Of a stretch of 22,835 nucleotides of DNA, positions 1 through 7,056 are shown one piece after another. The translations under genes were made by a program, and so were the position numbers. The notes under the pieces are model-generated. The model was not told the origin of the DNA. It worked only from the letters and a program-made list of their open reading frames with translations, and made no database searches. Source of the stretch: a virus; the IMG/VR virus record IMGVR_UViG_3300025652_000591, positions 1 through 22,835 of that record; one strand, 5' to 3'. Position 1 is the first letter of the stretch, and each line of letters starts with the position of its first letter.

Positions 1-16
1 ATAACTTAACAAACAT

Positions 17-36
17 TAAGTTTCCTAATAAACTTA
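17..36 (+). promoter_or_regulatory. Leader hairpin before the scaffold gene
   Basis: TAAGTTT (17-23) and AAACTTA (30-36) form a perfect 7-bp stem around a 6-base loop in the leader of the scaffold gene. No T-run follows, so it is not a normal terminator. It may stabilise the leader or be the end of an upstream intergenic element. An A/T-only stem like this can occur by chance in such DNA. Confidence 0.3.
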
Positions 37-65
37 TTCCAAAAAATACATTGAGGAGAAATATC

Positions 66-1043
66 ATGGGAGATATTTTAAAAGAAGCTATCGCTGATGC
101 TAAGGCAGTTAGAGAAACTGCATTAGAAAACGCTAAAATGGCTTTAGAAGAAGCATTCACACCTCAAATCAAATCTATGCTTTCGGCTAAACTAAAAGAG
201 GATGAACTTGAAGAAGGTGATCCAGTAGTTGAAGACGAAGAAGTGGGTGATGATGATGAAGGTGATGCTGAAGAAGGTTATCACGAAGATGACGAAGTAG
301 GTGATGAAGATGAAGTAGAAGTTCCTGCTGAAGATGCACATGTTGATGATGCTGAAGAAGGTGAACACGAAGAAGGTGCTCACGATGATGAAGCTGAAGA
401 AGGTGCTCACGAAGGTGAAGATGATGAAGAAGTTGATGAATCTAATTTAGATTTAGAAGCTATCATCAAAGAACTTGAAGCTGAATTAACAGAAGATGAA
501 GACGAAGACGAAGAAGTTGAAGAGTCTACTGAAGCTGTTGAAGAATCTGATGAACCTGTTGAAGAATCTACAGAAGAAACTGTTGAAGAAGAGTATGAAA
601 TTGACGAAGCTGCACTTACAGAAGACGAAGACGAAGACGAGAAAGAAGTTGAAGAGTCTAATACTTCTGCTATTGAAGCTGAATTAAAAGAGTACAAAGA
701 AGCAGTTCATTTCTTAAAAGATAAACTTCACGAAGTGAATATTCTGAATGCTAAATTATTGTTTACAAATAAGCTTTTTAAATCTTATTCATTAGACAAT
801 AACCAAAAACTAAAAGTGGTTGAAACTTTTGACAGAGCTCAAACTACAAGAGAGATTAAACTTGTTTATTCTACACTTGCAGAACAGTTTGGTGATAATA
901 ATTCAATCGTAACAAAAAAATCAATAAGTGAATCGGCTAGTGCTCCTGTTCAGTCAACTAAACCATCTAAAGAATCTCGTAAAGTGATTTCTGAAGAGAC
1001 ACAAGTTGCTAACAGGTTTAAAAAACTTGCTGGATTACTTTAA
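66..1043 (+). CDS. Prohead core scaffolding protein, gp22-like
   Basis: The 325-residue product is the likely internal scaffold of the prohead, on which the capsid assembles before the maturation protease degrades it. The ATG at 66 is chosen because GAGGAGA (53-59) is a good ribosome site for it; an in-frame TTG at 51 overlaps that site. Residues 1-45 form a helical N-terminus (ILKEA near the start, then FTPQIKSMLSAKLKE). Residues 46-207 are extremely acidic and repetitive. Residues 208-325 are helical and end in VANRFKKLAGLL. The segment NILNAKLLFTNKLF (225-238) and the VETFDRA motif (252-258) are typical of marine T4-like scaffolds. The gene sits directly before the capsid gene, as gp22 does before gp23. 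Several L/I-x-E sites (LKE 5-7, LTE 141-143 and 185-187 region) would suit a gp21-type protease. Family assignment is strong; the cleavage sites are inference. Confidence 0.88.
   Translation: MGDILKEAIADAKAVRETALENAKMALEEAFTPQIKSMLSAKLKEDELEEGDPVVEDEEVGDDDEGDAEEGYHEDDEVGDEDEVEVPAEDAHVDDAEEGEHEEGAHDDEAEEGAHEGEDDEEVDESNLDLEAIIKELEAELTEDEDEDEEVEESTEAVEESDEPVEESTEETVEEEYEIDEAALTEDEDEDEKEVEESNTSAIEAELKEYKEAVHFLKDKLHEVNILNAKLLFTNKLFKSYSLDNNQKLKVVETFDRAQTTREIKLVYSTLAEQFGDNNSIVTKKSISESASAPVQSTKPSKESRKVISEETQVANRFKKLAGLL
486..659 (+). repeat. Imperfect acidic repeat inside the scaffold gene
   Basis: Two copies encode LTEDEDEDE followed by (K)EVEES, at 486-527 and 615-659. The first codes for residues 141-154 and the second for 184-198, which has one residue more. 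Between and before them are further EESTE and AEEG/H-rich units. The repeats are also visible at DNA level as GAAGACGAAGACGA runs, so the region can probably expand and contract by slippage. Confidence 0.75.
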
Positions 1044-1063
1044 CAATATAGGAGATAATAATC

Positions 1064-2803
1064 ATGAGTGATTATGTAAATGACGCCTTATTAGGCGCAA
1101 GTCCTTACAAAAAACAAGCTGATGAATCAAAAGCTCTCGTTGCAAAATGGGATAAGACTGGTTTATTAGATGGTTTAAATGAGGATTTTCAAAGATCTGG
1201 AATGGCTACAATGCTTGAAAACCAAGCAAAACAGTTAATTTCAGAAAATAGTGGAACTGGTGGTACTGCTGGTGGTTCTACAAATGGTGCTAGTTCAGAA
1301 GAATGGTCTGGTGTTGCACTTCCGTTAGTTCGTAGAATTTTCGGTGAGATTGCAGCTCAAGACTTTGTATCTGTACAACCAATGAACTTACCATCTGGTC
1401 TAGTATTTTACTTAGACTTTAAATATGGTAAAACAACTGCTGGTTCAGAAGCTGAAGGTTTCGGAGCATCAAGTGCTACAGGATTTGCTGTACCTGGTGG
1501 TTCTGTAAAATCAATTGGTGGTAAAACTGGTCCAAGTTCACCTGGTGGACAAGGTGATCAAGTTGCTCCATTTGGTGTTGGTGGTTTGTATGGTGAAGGT
1601 AGATATGATTATTCAATCAATTCTGCATTATCTGATGAATTAACACTAGGTAGTGCATTAGGTAGTGATGGATATACAACTGGTTCAGTTTCATATAAAG
1701 ATATTAACTTTAATCAAGAGTTTTCATCTTCATTAGACGGACTTAAAAAAATAACTGTTGGTACAGGTGATTTAGATTCATTAGATAAAAAAGCTGTTCG
1801 TGCATTTAATATTACTGGTTCTGCTGGATTTACTTCAGCTGAAGCTGCATCTATTAAAGTGTTTCCTCAGTTTACAACACATGATGAATCAGCTGATTCA
1901 ATAGCGTTTATTGTATCTGGTTCAGTTGCTGGTATAAAAAGTTTATTAGCAGCTAATAAACTTAAAGTTGTTTATTCTAAACAACCTATAGAATCTGCTA
2001 GAGGTGATTTTGAAGATACAACTGGTGATGCTACAAGTGATACTTTAGCAATACCTGAAGTTGACTTACAATTACAAAGTTCAGCTATCGTTGCGAAAAC
2101 AAGAAAACTAAAAGCTGTATGGTCTCCTGAGTTAGCTCAAGACTTGAATGCTTATCATTCTGTTGACGCTGAAGCTGAATTAACATCTATGTTAAGTGAG
2201 TATATTTCAATGGAAATTGATTTAGAAATCTTAGATATGTTAATTTCAGATGCTGCTACAACTGATTATTGGTCTACCACTCCTGGTGAAGACTATGATG
2301 GTTCTGGTACTTCTGAAGCTAATTGGAACATTACAACATTCTACGGAACAAGATATGAATGGTATCAAACTCTATTGGGTAAAATCCAAAAGGTTTCTAA
2401 CGAAATCCAAAGATTAACTCTTAGAGGTGGTGCTAACTTCGTAGTTGTTTCACCGACTGTTGCTACTATCTTGGAATCAATTCCTGGATATTCAGTAAGT
2501 ACAGATGGAAATAAATCTCAGTTCGCTGCTGGTGTTCAAGTTGCAGGAAGTCTACAAAATAGATTTACTGTTTATAAGAACCCATATATGACTGAAAATA
2601 CAATACTTGTTGGTTTCAGAGGAAGTAACTTCCTTGAAACAGGTGCTGTATATTCTCCATATGTACCACTAATCATGACTCCATTAGTATATGATCCAAG
2701 TGACTTCACACCAAGAAAAGGTGTAATGACACGATATGCTAAGAAAATGATTAGACCTGAGTTCTATGGTAAAATCCATTGTAAAGACTTAAACTTAGTA
2801 TAA
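1064..2803 (+). CDS. Major capsid protein, gp23-like
   Basis: This 579-residue protein is the main shell subunit of the head. Recognisable family segments are LVRRIFGEIAAQDFVSVQPM (first third), the central KTRKLKAVWSPELAQDLNAY block matching T4 gp23 (AKTRALKAEYSVELAQDL), the SMEIDLEILDML helix, FVVVSPTVATILESIPGY, and a C-terminus with RYAKKMIRPEFYGKI. The N-terminal 61 residues are helical and end in LISE, followed by a Gly/Thr/Ser-rich linker. This fits a gp21-type prohead protease cut after Glu61, comparable to the T4 cut after Glu65. It is somewhat longer than T4 gp23 (521 residues). An extra Ser/Gly-rich section lies around residues 125-330, probably surface loops or an inserted domain. 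GGAGA lies just upstream of the ATG, and a strong terminator follows. Confidence 0.95.
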   Translation: MSDYVNDALLGASPYKKQADESKALVAKWDKTGLLDGLNEDFQRSGMATMLENQAKQLISENSGTGGTAGGSTNGASSEEWSGVALPLVRRIFGEIAAQDFVSVQPMNLPSGLVFYLDFKYGKTTAGSEAEGFGASSATGFAVPGGSVKSIGGKTGPSSPGGQGDQVAPFGVGGLYGEGRYDYSINSALSDELTLGSALGSDGYTTGSVSYKDINFNQEFSSSLDGLKKITVGTGDLDSLDKKAVRAFNITGSAGFTSAEAASIKVFPQFTTHDESADSIAFIVSGSVAGIKSLLAANKLKVVYSKQPIESARGDFEDTTGDATSDTLAIPEVDLQLQSSAIVAKTRKLKAVWSPELAQDLNAYHSVDAEAELTSMLSEYISMEIDLEILDMLISDAATTDYWSTTPGEDYDGSGTSEANWNITTFYGTRYEWYQTLLGKIQKVSNEIQRLTLRGGANFVVVSPTVATILESIPGYSVSTDGNKSQFAAGVQVAGSLQNRFTVYKNPYMTENTILVGFRGSNFLETGAVYSPYVPLIMTPLVYDPSDFTPRKGVMTRYAKKMIRPEFYGKIHCKDLNLV

Positions 2804-2828
2804 GTTAACTCTTTATAAACTTAGTTGA

Positions 2829-2860
2829 AAAGCCCCCTGTTTTTTAGGGGGTTTTTCTTT
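2829..2860 (+). terminator. Rho-independent terminator after the capsid gene
   Basis: CCCCCT (2833-2838) pairs with AGGGGG (2846-2851) around a T-rich loop of 7 bases and is followed by TTTTTCTTT. AAAAG upstream can extend the stem against the T-run. It closes the scaffold-capsid unit. Confidence 0.92.
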
Positions 2861-2867
2861 TATATTT

Positions 2868-2883
2868 GATATTTATATAAGAA
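2868..2883 (+). promoter_or_regulatory. Late-promoter-like element, copy 1 (variant)
   Basis: GATATTTATATAAGAA differs at one base from the 16-base element found in front of several other late units. It lies just after the capsid terminator and about 100 bases before the next start codon, the longest leader of the set. Promoter function is inferred from repeated placement between a terminator and a gene. Confidence 0.6.
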
Positions 2884-2971
2884 TCAATGAAAGTAGTACT
2901 AACCAACATTGATTGCAGTAAACTAACAATTAATTTTAGTATAACCTAAAAAGTAGTACTAAACATTTAGG
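2882..2971 (+). promoter_or_regulatory. Twin-hairpin leader with repeated loop sequence
   Basis: AATCAATG (2882-2889) pairs with CATTGATT (2907-2914). CCTAAA (2945-2950) pairs with TTTAGG (2966-2971). Both loops carry the same sequence: AAAGTAGTACTAA is present at 2890-2902 and 2950-2962, with a 60-base period. The 3' arm of the second hairpin includes the AGG of the AGGAG ribosome site for the gene at 2981. This looks like a translational operator, possibly bound cooperatively by a protein. The pairing is read directly from the sequence; the regulatory role is inference. Confidence 0.55.
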
Positions 2972-2980
2972 AGAAAAAAA

Positions 2981-3502
2981 ATGGCAAAAAGAGGCTATCG
3001 TGGAAAACATCCACACAATGATATGAAAGTATCACAAAACGCAGCAAATAATAAAGCTGCTAACAATTCCAAATTAGTAAATGAATATAATAAAACTGGT
3101 GTTAAAAATAAGTATGACTATATAAAAAGTCACGAAGGATTTTATCCACAATCAACTACTACATTGACAGTAAATGGTACACAGGCTGCTGATAAAAATA
3201 TAGTGATAACATCAACAGATGGAACTTCTGTAACTTATGTTGCAAAAAATTCAGAGACTGCTGGAAGTAACCAATTTAAAAGAACTGCAGACAATTCAGG
3301 TTCATTAATTAATTGTATTAATCATGCATCTGGTCATGGTGGTAAAATTCTTGCATCCTTATCGTCACATAAAAATATACTATTAACACAACTAGAGCCT
3401 GGTCCTGATGGTGATACAATTGTTAGTGGAAGTTCTCCTAATATGACAGCTAGTAATCAATCAGCTAACCAAATATCAATTAATGGAAGTTTTTCATTTT
3501 AA
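2981..3502 (+). CDS. Probable virion surface or decoration protein, unknown family
   Basis: I do not recognise a named family for this 173-residue protein. Residues 1-60 are basic and Asn/Lys-rich (MAKRGYRGKHPHND). Residues 60-173 are Thr/Ser/Gly-rich and look beta-stranded: NIVITSTDGTSVTYVAK, then INHASGHGGKILAS, then LLTQLEPGPDGDTIV, ending in SFSF. This strand-helix-strand layout resembles a small beta module often seen in marine phage structural proteins, and a similar stretch is inserted in the tail sheath at 7435-9615. The gene is a single unit with its own putative late promoter, structured leader and terminator. It lies between the major capsid and neck genes, a usual place for a head decoration or head fibre gene. 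High late expression is likely; the virion role is inference. Confidence 0.5.
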   Translation: MAKRGYRGKHPHNDMKVSQNAANNKAANNSKLVNEYNKTGVKNKYDYIKSHEGFYPQSTTTLTVNGTQAADKNIVITSTDGTSVTYVAKNSETAGSNQFKRTADNSGSLINCINHASGHGGKILASLSSHKNILLTQLEPGPDGDTIVSGSSPNMTASNQSANQISINGSFSF

Positions 3503-3523
3503 TACTTAAATAAAAACAACTTT

Positions 3524-3560
3524 AAAGGGTGTGATTTTTATCTCACCCTTTTTTGTTTTC
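3524..3560 (+). terminator. Rho-independent terminator after the 173-residue protein gene
   Basis: AAAGGGTG (3524-3531) pairs with CACCCTTT (3544-3551), with GA/TC pairs inside, and is followed by a T-rich tail to 3560. Confidence 0.88.
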
Positions 3561-3563
3561 TTT

Positions 3564-3579
3564 GATATTTATATATGAA
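3564..3579 (+). promoter_or_regulatory. Late-promoter-like element, copy 2 (exact)
   Basis: An exact copy of GATATTTATATATGAA lies directly after a terminator and 29 bases before the start codon of the neck operon. Confidence 0.65.
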
Positions 3580-3608
3580 GAATAATACCCAATTTTGGAG
3601 AATAGTAG

Positions 3609-4793
3609 ATGTCAAAATTTAATTTTATATATGAAGAACCAACTGTAGCTTTACAAGTTACTGGTTCTACACCGCATGGAATATACGATGCAGATTCTGA
3701 ATTTCAATCTGATAGTTTAACCACTTGTAAATATGTTGCAAGTAAACTTGGACATCCAGTAATGCAACTTGAATTTAATAGTGGTTCTATATACGCTTGT
3801 TTAGAAGAAGCTGTTTCAGAATACTCACAACAAATCAATCATTACAATACAAAGAATTGGATGTGGGAACATTATGGAAATACTGATACCACCACTGGAA
3901 TGAGTTCAACAGGTTCTCATCAAGCTGAAACTCCTGTGGGTGGAATGTCTTTATTTACTTTAGCAGAACAATATGGACAAGCTGTAAATGTTGGTGGAAA
4001 TACCACTATGTTTACTGGTTCTATAACTTTATCATCATCAAAACAAGTTTATGATTTAACAAGTGAAGCAACTTTAGAGTCAAGTGTTACAACTACAAAT
4101 CCAATGGTAGTTCAACGAGTATTCAACGAAGGTCCTGCTGCTATATCTAAATTCTATGACCCATTTGCTGGAGCATATGATAATATTGAATTATTAGATT
4201 CATTCGGTATGGGTAGTGTATCACCTGCAGTTTCATATATAATGAGACCAATATCATATGATTTAGCAAGAGCTAATGCAATCGAAACAAATGATAAAGT
4301 AAGAAAATCTGCATATTCTTTTGAATTGGTAAATAATAAAATAAGAATATTTCCCTTACCAAAAGACAGTGACGATGGGGGTAAAATATATTTTCATTAT
4401 TATAGACGAGGGGATATGACAGATGTTACTCAAACTAAGACAAGTGGTAAAGTATCTGACCCATCAAATATCCCATATAAATTTATAGTTTACAGTGAAA
4501 TAAATTCAATGGGTAGAAATTGGATTCGTAAATACACATTAGCATTATCTAAAGAATTATTAGGAATAATCAGAAGTAAATATGCTTCATTACCATTACC
4601 AAATGGTGAAGTCTCTATGGATGGTGAAGCTTTGAAATCAGAGGGTAGAGAAGAAAAGGCAAATCTATTAGAAGAATTAAAAGAGTTCTTTGAAGCTGTT
4701 AGTAAAAAAGAACAAGCTACTACTGAACAAGAAGTAGCTAATTCTCAACAAGAAGTATTGAATAAAGCTCCATTAAAAATATACATAGGATAA
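3609..4793 (+). CDS. Probable neck / head-completion (connector) protein
   Basis: This 394-residue virion protein is the first gene of the neck operon, in the place where gp13-type head-completion proteins occur in T4-like phages. Residues about 35-80 contain KYVASKLGHPVMQLEF and then YACLEEAVSEYSQQINHYN. This helical signature is seen in marine myovirus structural proteins and resembles head-tail connector helices. The C-terminal part (LGIIRSKYASLPLP, then an EGREEKANLLEEL helix) is helical and ends in a Gln/Glu-rich tail. A TGGAG ribosome site precedes the ATG. The next gene follows 4 bases after the stop. Membership of the structural set is firm; equating it with T4 gp13 rests on order only, because no convincing residue match to T4 gp13 is visible. 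Confidence 0.55.
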   Translation: MSKFNFIYEEPTVALQVTGSTPHGIYDADSEFQSDSLTTCKYVASKLGHPVMQLEFNSGSIYACLEEAVSEYSQQINHYNTKNWMWEHYGNTDTTTGMSSTGSHQAETPVGGMSLFTLAEQYGQAVNVGGNTTMFTGSITLSSSKQVYDLTSEATLESSVTTTNPMVVQRVFNEGPAAISKFYDPFAGAYDNIELLDSFGMGSVSPAVSYIMRPISYDLARANAIETNDKVRKSAYSFELVNNKIRIFPLPKDSDDGGKIYFHYYRRGDMTDVTQTKTSGKVSDPSNIPYKFIVYSEINSMGRNWIRKYTLALSKELLGIIRSKYASLPLPNGEVSMDGEALKSEGREEKANLLEELKEFFEAVSKKEQATTEQEVANSQQEVLNKAPLKIYIG

Positions 4794-4797
4794 GACA

Positions 4798-5271
4798 ATG
4801 AGTCAAACAAAACCATTTTTTATACCACAAAAAGAGTTTGATTTAATTAATCAAATGAATGAAGAATTGATTGACGAAATTGTCGGACAATCTGTTGATA
4901 TTTATAAAGTGAATGTTGAAAGAACAGAAGACAATGTTTATGGTGAATCAACTGCTAAATACTATGATATAGGATTTAGAGTTAATTGTTTGATTAATTA
5001 TAATGAACCTGAAGTAACTCAAGATGAGTTTGGCGCAGATACTAATTCTTCAATTGAAATGTTTTTCCAAAGAGAAAATCTATCAAGTGGTTCATTGAAT
5101 TTTTATCCTGAAACTGGTGACATTGTGGATTGGAATGATTTCTATTGGGAAATTAATGGAACAACAGAACCAAAATTATTTGCAGGACACCCAAACTTTA
5201 AACACAACATTGTTGCAACAGCACATCGTTCAAGATTATCATCTTTACAAATTGAAGAGAGACCAAGATAA
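4798..5271 (+). CDS. Neck protein, gp14-like
   Basis: The 157-residue protein probably belongs to the head-completion/neck collar that closes the portal after packaging. The key stretch is ETGDIVDWNDFYWEINGTTEP with KLFAGHPNFKHNIVA. It parallels T4 gp14 ([21 protein letters not shown], then PFYQLG): a GD-I/L motif, then a F-x-EIN strand, then a conserved EP. The family fold is a small beta barrel. T4 gp14 is longer (256 residues), so this is a compact version. It is coupled to the next gene by a TAATG overlap. A general head-closure protein is the alternative. Confidence 0.6.
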   Translation: MSQTKPFFIPQKEFDLINQMNEELIDEIVGQSVDIYKVNVERTEDNVYGESTAKYYDIGFRVNCLINYNEPEVTQDEFGADTNSSIEMFFQRENLSSGSLNFYPETGDIVDWNDFYWEINGTTEPKLFAGHPNFKHNIVATAHRSRLSSLQIEERPR

Positions 5272-5633
5272 TGATTAAATTAAAAGATATATTAACGGAA
5301 GGTAAGATGTCTATTGGTAAGGGTAAATATGCCAATATCTATGATATGAAGAAAGAAATGGGTGAAGGAAAGTTCGACCCAAAGAATCCAACTATTGCAG
5401 TTACTGGTCTTGGAGTGTACAATCTTAAACAATTAGAAAAAAGAATACAAAAAGATTTAGGAAAAGCTGTTAATGATTTAGGATATGAAAGTGGTATAAA
5501 TAATCTAATGTATCATTTATATAAGGATAAATCACCACTAAGTTCTAAAATAAAAGGATTATCAGAAGTTTATCAACAAATGAACTCACCAGCTTTCAAA
5601 AAAGCTGTAACATTATATAAGAGGAAAAGATAA
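5271..5633 (+). CDS. Small protein with capsid-targeting-like N-terminus
   Basis: This is a 120-residue basic protein of no recognised family. Its first ten residues, MIKLKDILTE, followed by GKMSIGKGKY, resemble the capsid targeting sequence of T4 internal proteins (MKTYQEFIAE, then A). Those form a short amphipathic helix ending in a gp21-type L/I-x-E site. If so, the mature protein would begin at Gly11, be packaged in the head and be ejected with the DNA. The remainder is mixed helix with many Lys (LKQLEKRIQKDLGKAV; SPAFKKAVTLYKRKR). It starts on the A of the preceding stop (TAATG) and ends in another TAATG. The packaged role is inference. Confidence 0.65.
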   Translation: MIKLKDILTEGKMSIGKGKYANIYDMKKEMGEGKFDPKNPTIAVTGLGVYNLKQLEKRIQKDLGKAVNDLGYESGINNLMYHLYKDKSPLSSKIKGLSEVYQQMNSPAFKKAVTLYKRKR

Positions 5634-5752
5634 TGCCAAACAAAGCAGCAAAACATAGAAAACAAGAAAGACAGAAAAAGAATAAGATGTTAGAAAGAAC
5701 TGGTAGAACACCTGCACAAATAAAAAGATTTAAAAAACGAGGTATAAAATAA
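5633..5752 (+). CDS. 39-residue highly basic protein
   Basis: A very small coding region lies exactly between its neighbours, starting and ending in TAATG overlaps, which argues strongly for real coding. The product starts MPNKAAKHRKQERQKKN and ends in QIKRFKKRGIK; about 40 percent is Lys or Arg. Similar tiny basic proteins (MPxKAxKxRKxER...) are familiar from marine T4-like phages, where their role is unknown. Nucleic acid binding is a reasonable guess from composition only. Confidence 0.75.
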   Translation: MPNKAAKHRKQERQKKNKMLERTGRTPAQIKRFKKRGIK

Positions 5753-6138
5753 TGGCTGTTCAACAAATCATAGGAAAGAAAATTACGAAGTATGATACTT
5801 CAAATCCTAACTTTATAGAAAAACCTAAACCTGAAGTTAAGGTAAGTGGTAATGTTCAAGATGATGAAGATGTTTATGGTGAAAGAAAACATCATTACAC
5901 ACCTGAACCTAATGGTAATCTACAAATGGAACAAATGATGGGTAAGTTGATGAATAAATTGGACAACTTTGATTCACCAAGTCAAACAGGTATAAAGGCT
6001 GTTGAAGTAGATATTAAAAAAGAAATTGCAATTGGTAAAGCTGATATGAGTAGTATTAAATCGGAAGAAGTAAAAGGTAAGGTAAACAATAAACTTGATA
6101 AACTTAAAAAATTGAGAAGACGAAATGGCAGTAAATAA
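5752..6138 (+). CDS. Hypothetical 128-residue neck-operon protein
   Basis: I do not recognise this protein. Residues 1-60 are probably unstructured (Pro, Asp and Glu rich, with HHYTPEPNG). Residues 60-128 look helical with MEQMMGKLMNKL and end in a Lys/Arg cluster (NNKLDKLKKLRRRNGSK). It starts on the stop of the 39-residue gene and overlaps the following tail-terminator gene by 14 bases. Its position among neck genes suggests a minor structural or assembly role. Confidence 0.7.
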   Translation: MAVQQIIGKKITKYDTSNPNFIEKPKPEVKVSGNVQDDEDVYGERKHHYTPEPNGNLQMEQMMGKLMNKLDNFDSPSQTGIKAVEVDIKKEIAIGKADMSSIKSEEVKGKVNNKLDKLKKLRRRNGSK

Positions 6139-6988
6139 GATTACAAACAAAGGTGTGGTGAATAAAGAGTTAGTTAATAGAGCTAATGAAGTATCTACTA
6201 AAGGAACTACGATTCGTGGTAATAGAGAAACCACTATTGTACCAGGTAACAATTTTTCAGACAATTATGCAATTACTTTAAAAGATGTTGATACTGCGGT
6301 TTTGAATCACGTTAAGAATGTAATGAAACCAAGAGTTAGAGAAGCTAATGAGACTTTAAAAATACCTGTTTATTATGGTAATGAGGAAAGATGGAAAGCA
6401 GTAAGAAAAAGAGGAGTATTGAGAGATAAAAACAATTCATTAATACTTCCATTAATAATGTTACGAAGAACAGAAATTGCAAGAAATGATTTATCGGGAC
6501 AATCTTTTCCACACGATGTTAAAGGTAATCATATAGATGTGGTTAGAGCTAATAAATGGAGTAAAGACAATCAATACGATAGATTTTCAGTTCAACAAGG
6601 TGTTCAACCTACTTATGATGTAATCACAACTGGAATGCCAAACTATACTGATGTAACTTATGAATTTGTACTATGGACAAACTTTATTGAACAAATGAAT
6701 CCATTAGTGGAATCTTTTGTCGACCAATCACATACATATTGGGGTGACGGAACAAATAATAAATTCTTATGTACAATTGATAGTGTATCAGATGCATCAG
6801 AAATGAATCAAGATGGTGAAAGATTTATTAAATCAACATTTAGTGTTACATCAAAGGCTTATTTATTACCAGAATACTTAAATTCAGTAATAACGAATAA
6901 AGTATCAAATATGAAAAAATTCACAACAACATCACGAGTTACTTTTGGTATGGAAGGTGATGCTACAGACAAACAAGTGGGAAAATAA
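6125..6988 (+). CDS. Tail terminator / sheath stabiliser, gp15-like
   Basis: The 287-residue protein likely forms the ring that ends the tail tube and joins tail to neck. Three blocks line up in order with T4 gp15 as I recall it. IPVYYGNEERWKAVRK...LILPLIMLR matches the VPITYASKEHF...ILPRINL region. YDVITTGMPNYTDVTYEFVLWTNFIEQMNPLVESF matches the NPSPIKMIYELSIFTRYEDDMFQIVEQ region. DASEMNQDGERFIKSTFSVTSKAYLLPE matches the DGDNLSRRRIEWSLTFEVNGWMYPP region. Length is close to T4 gp15 (272). The ATG at 6125 overlaps the previous gene by 14 bases. No clear terminator follows the stop. Confidence 0.8.
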   Translation: MAVNKITNKGVVNKELVNRANEVSTKGTTIRGNRETTIVPGNNFSDNYAITLKDVDTAVLNHVKNVMKPRVREANETLKIPVYYGNEERWKAVRKRGVLRDKNNSLILPLIMLRRTEIARNDLSGQSFPHDVKGNHIDVVRANKWSKDNQYDRFSVQQGVQPTYDVITTGMPNYTDVTYEFVLWTNFIEQMNPLVESFVDQSHTYWGDGTNNKFLCTIDSVSDASEMNQDGERFIKSTFSVTSKAYLLPEYLNSVITNKVSNMKKFTTTSRVTFGMEGDATDKQVGK

Positions 6989-7004
6989 ATCACTCGTTTT
7001 CAAA

Positions 7005-7025
7005 ATTTATATATACTTATATATA
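7005..7025 (+). promoter_or_regulatory. Weak late-promoter-like element
   Basis: AATTTATATATACTT followed by ATATATAG lies between the gp15-like gene and the small gene at 7057. It matches the core TTTATATAT of the repeated late element but lacks the GATA start and the GAA end. It may be a weak promoter or simply A/T-rich spacer. Confidence 0.3.
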
Positions 7026-7056
7026 GACAATAAACAATTCACAATTGGAGGTTATA

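Noticed and set aside
407-697. Minus-strand Ser-rich frame and a plus-strand Lys/Leu-rich frame opposite or within the scaffold gene
   Set aside because: Both are products of the GAA/GAT repeat read in other frames; the sequence is simple and has no start signals.
3622-3637. Further copies of TATATATGAA-like sequence at 3622, 12036 and 20538
   Set aside because: They lie inside coding regions and encode Tyr-Glu or Tyr-Met/Asn residues; they lack the GATATT half and do not precede genes.
6125-6138. 14-base overlap of two genes as a possible frameshift site
   Set aside because: The downstream gene has its own ATG with purine-rich GAGAAGACGAA before it, and its sequence makes a complete gp15-like protein from that start; no slippery run is present.
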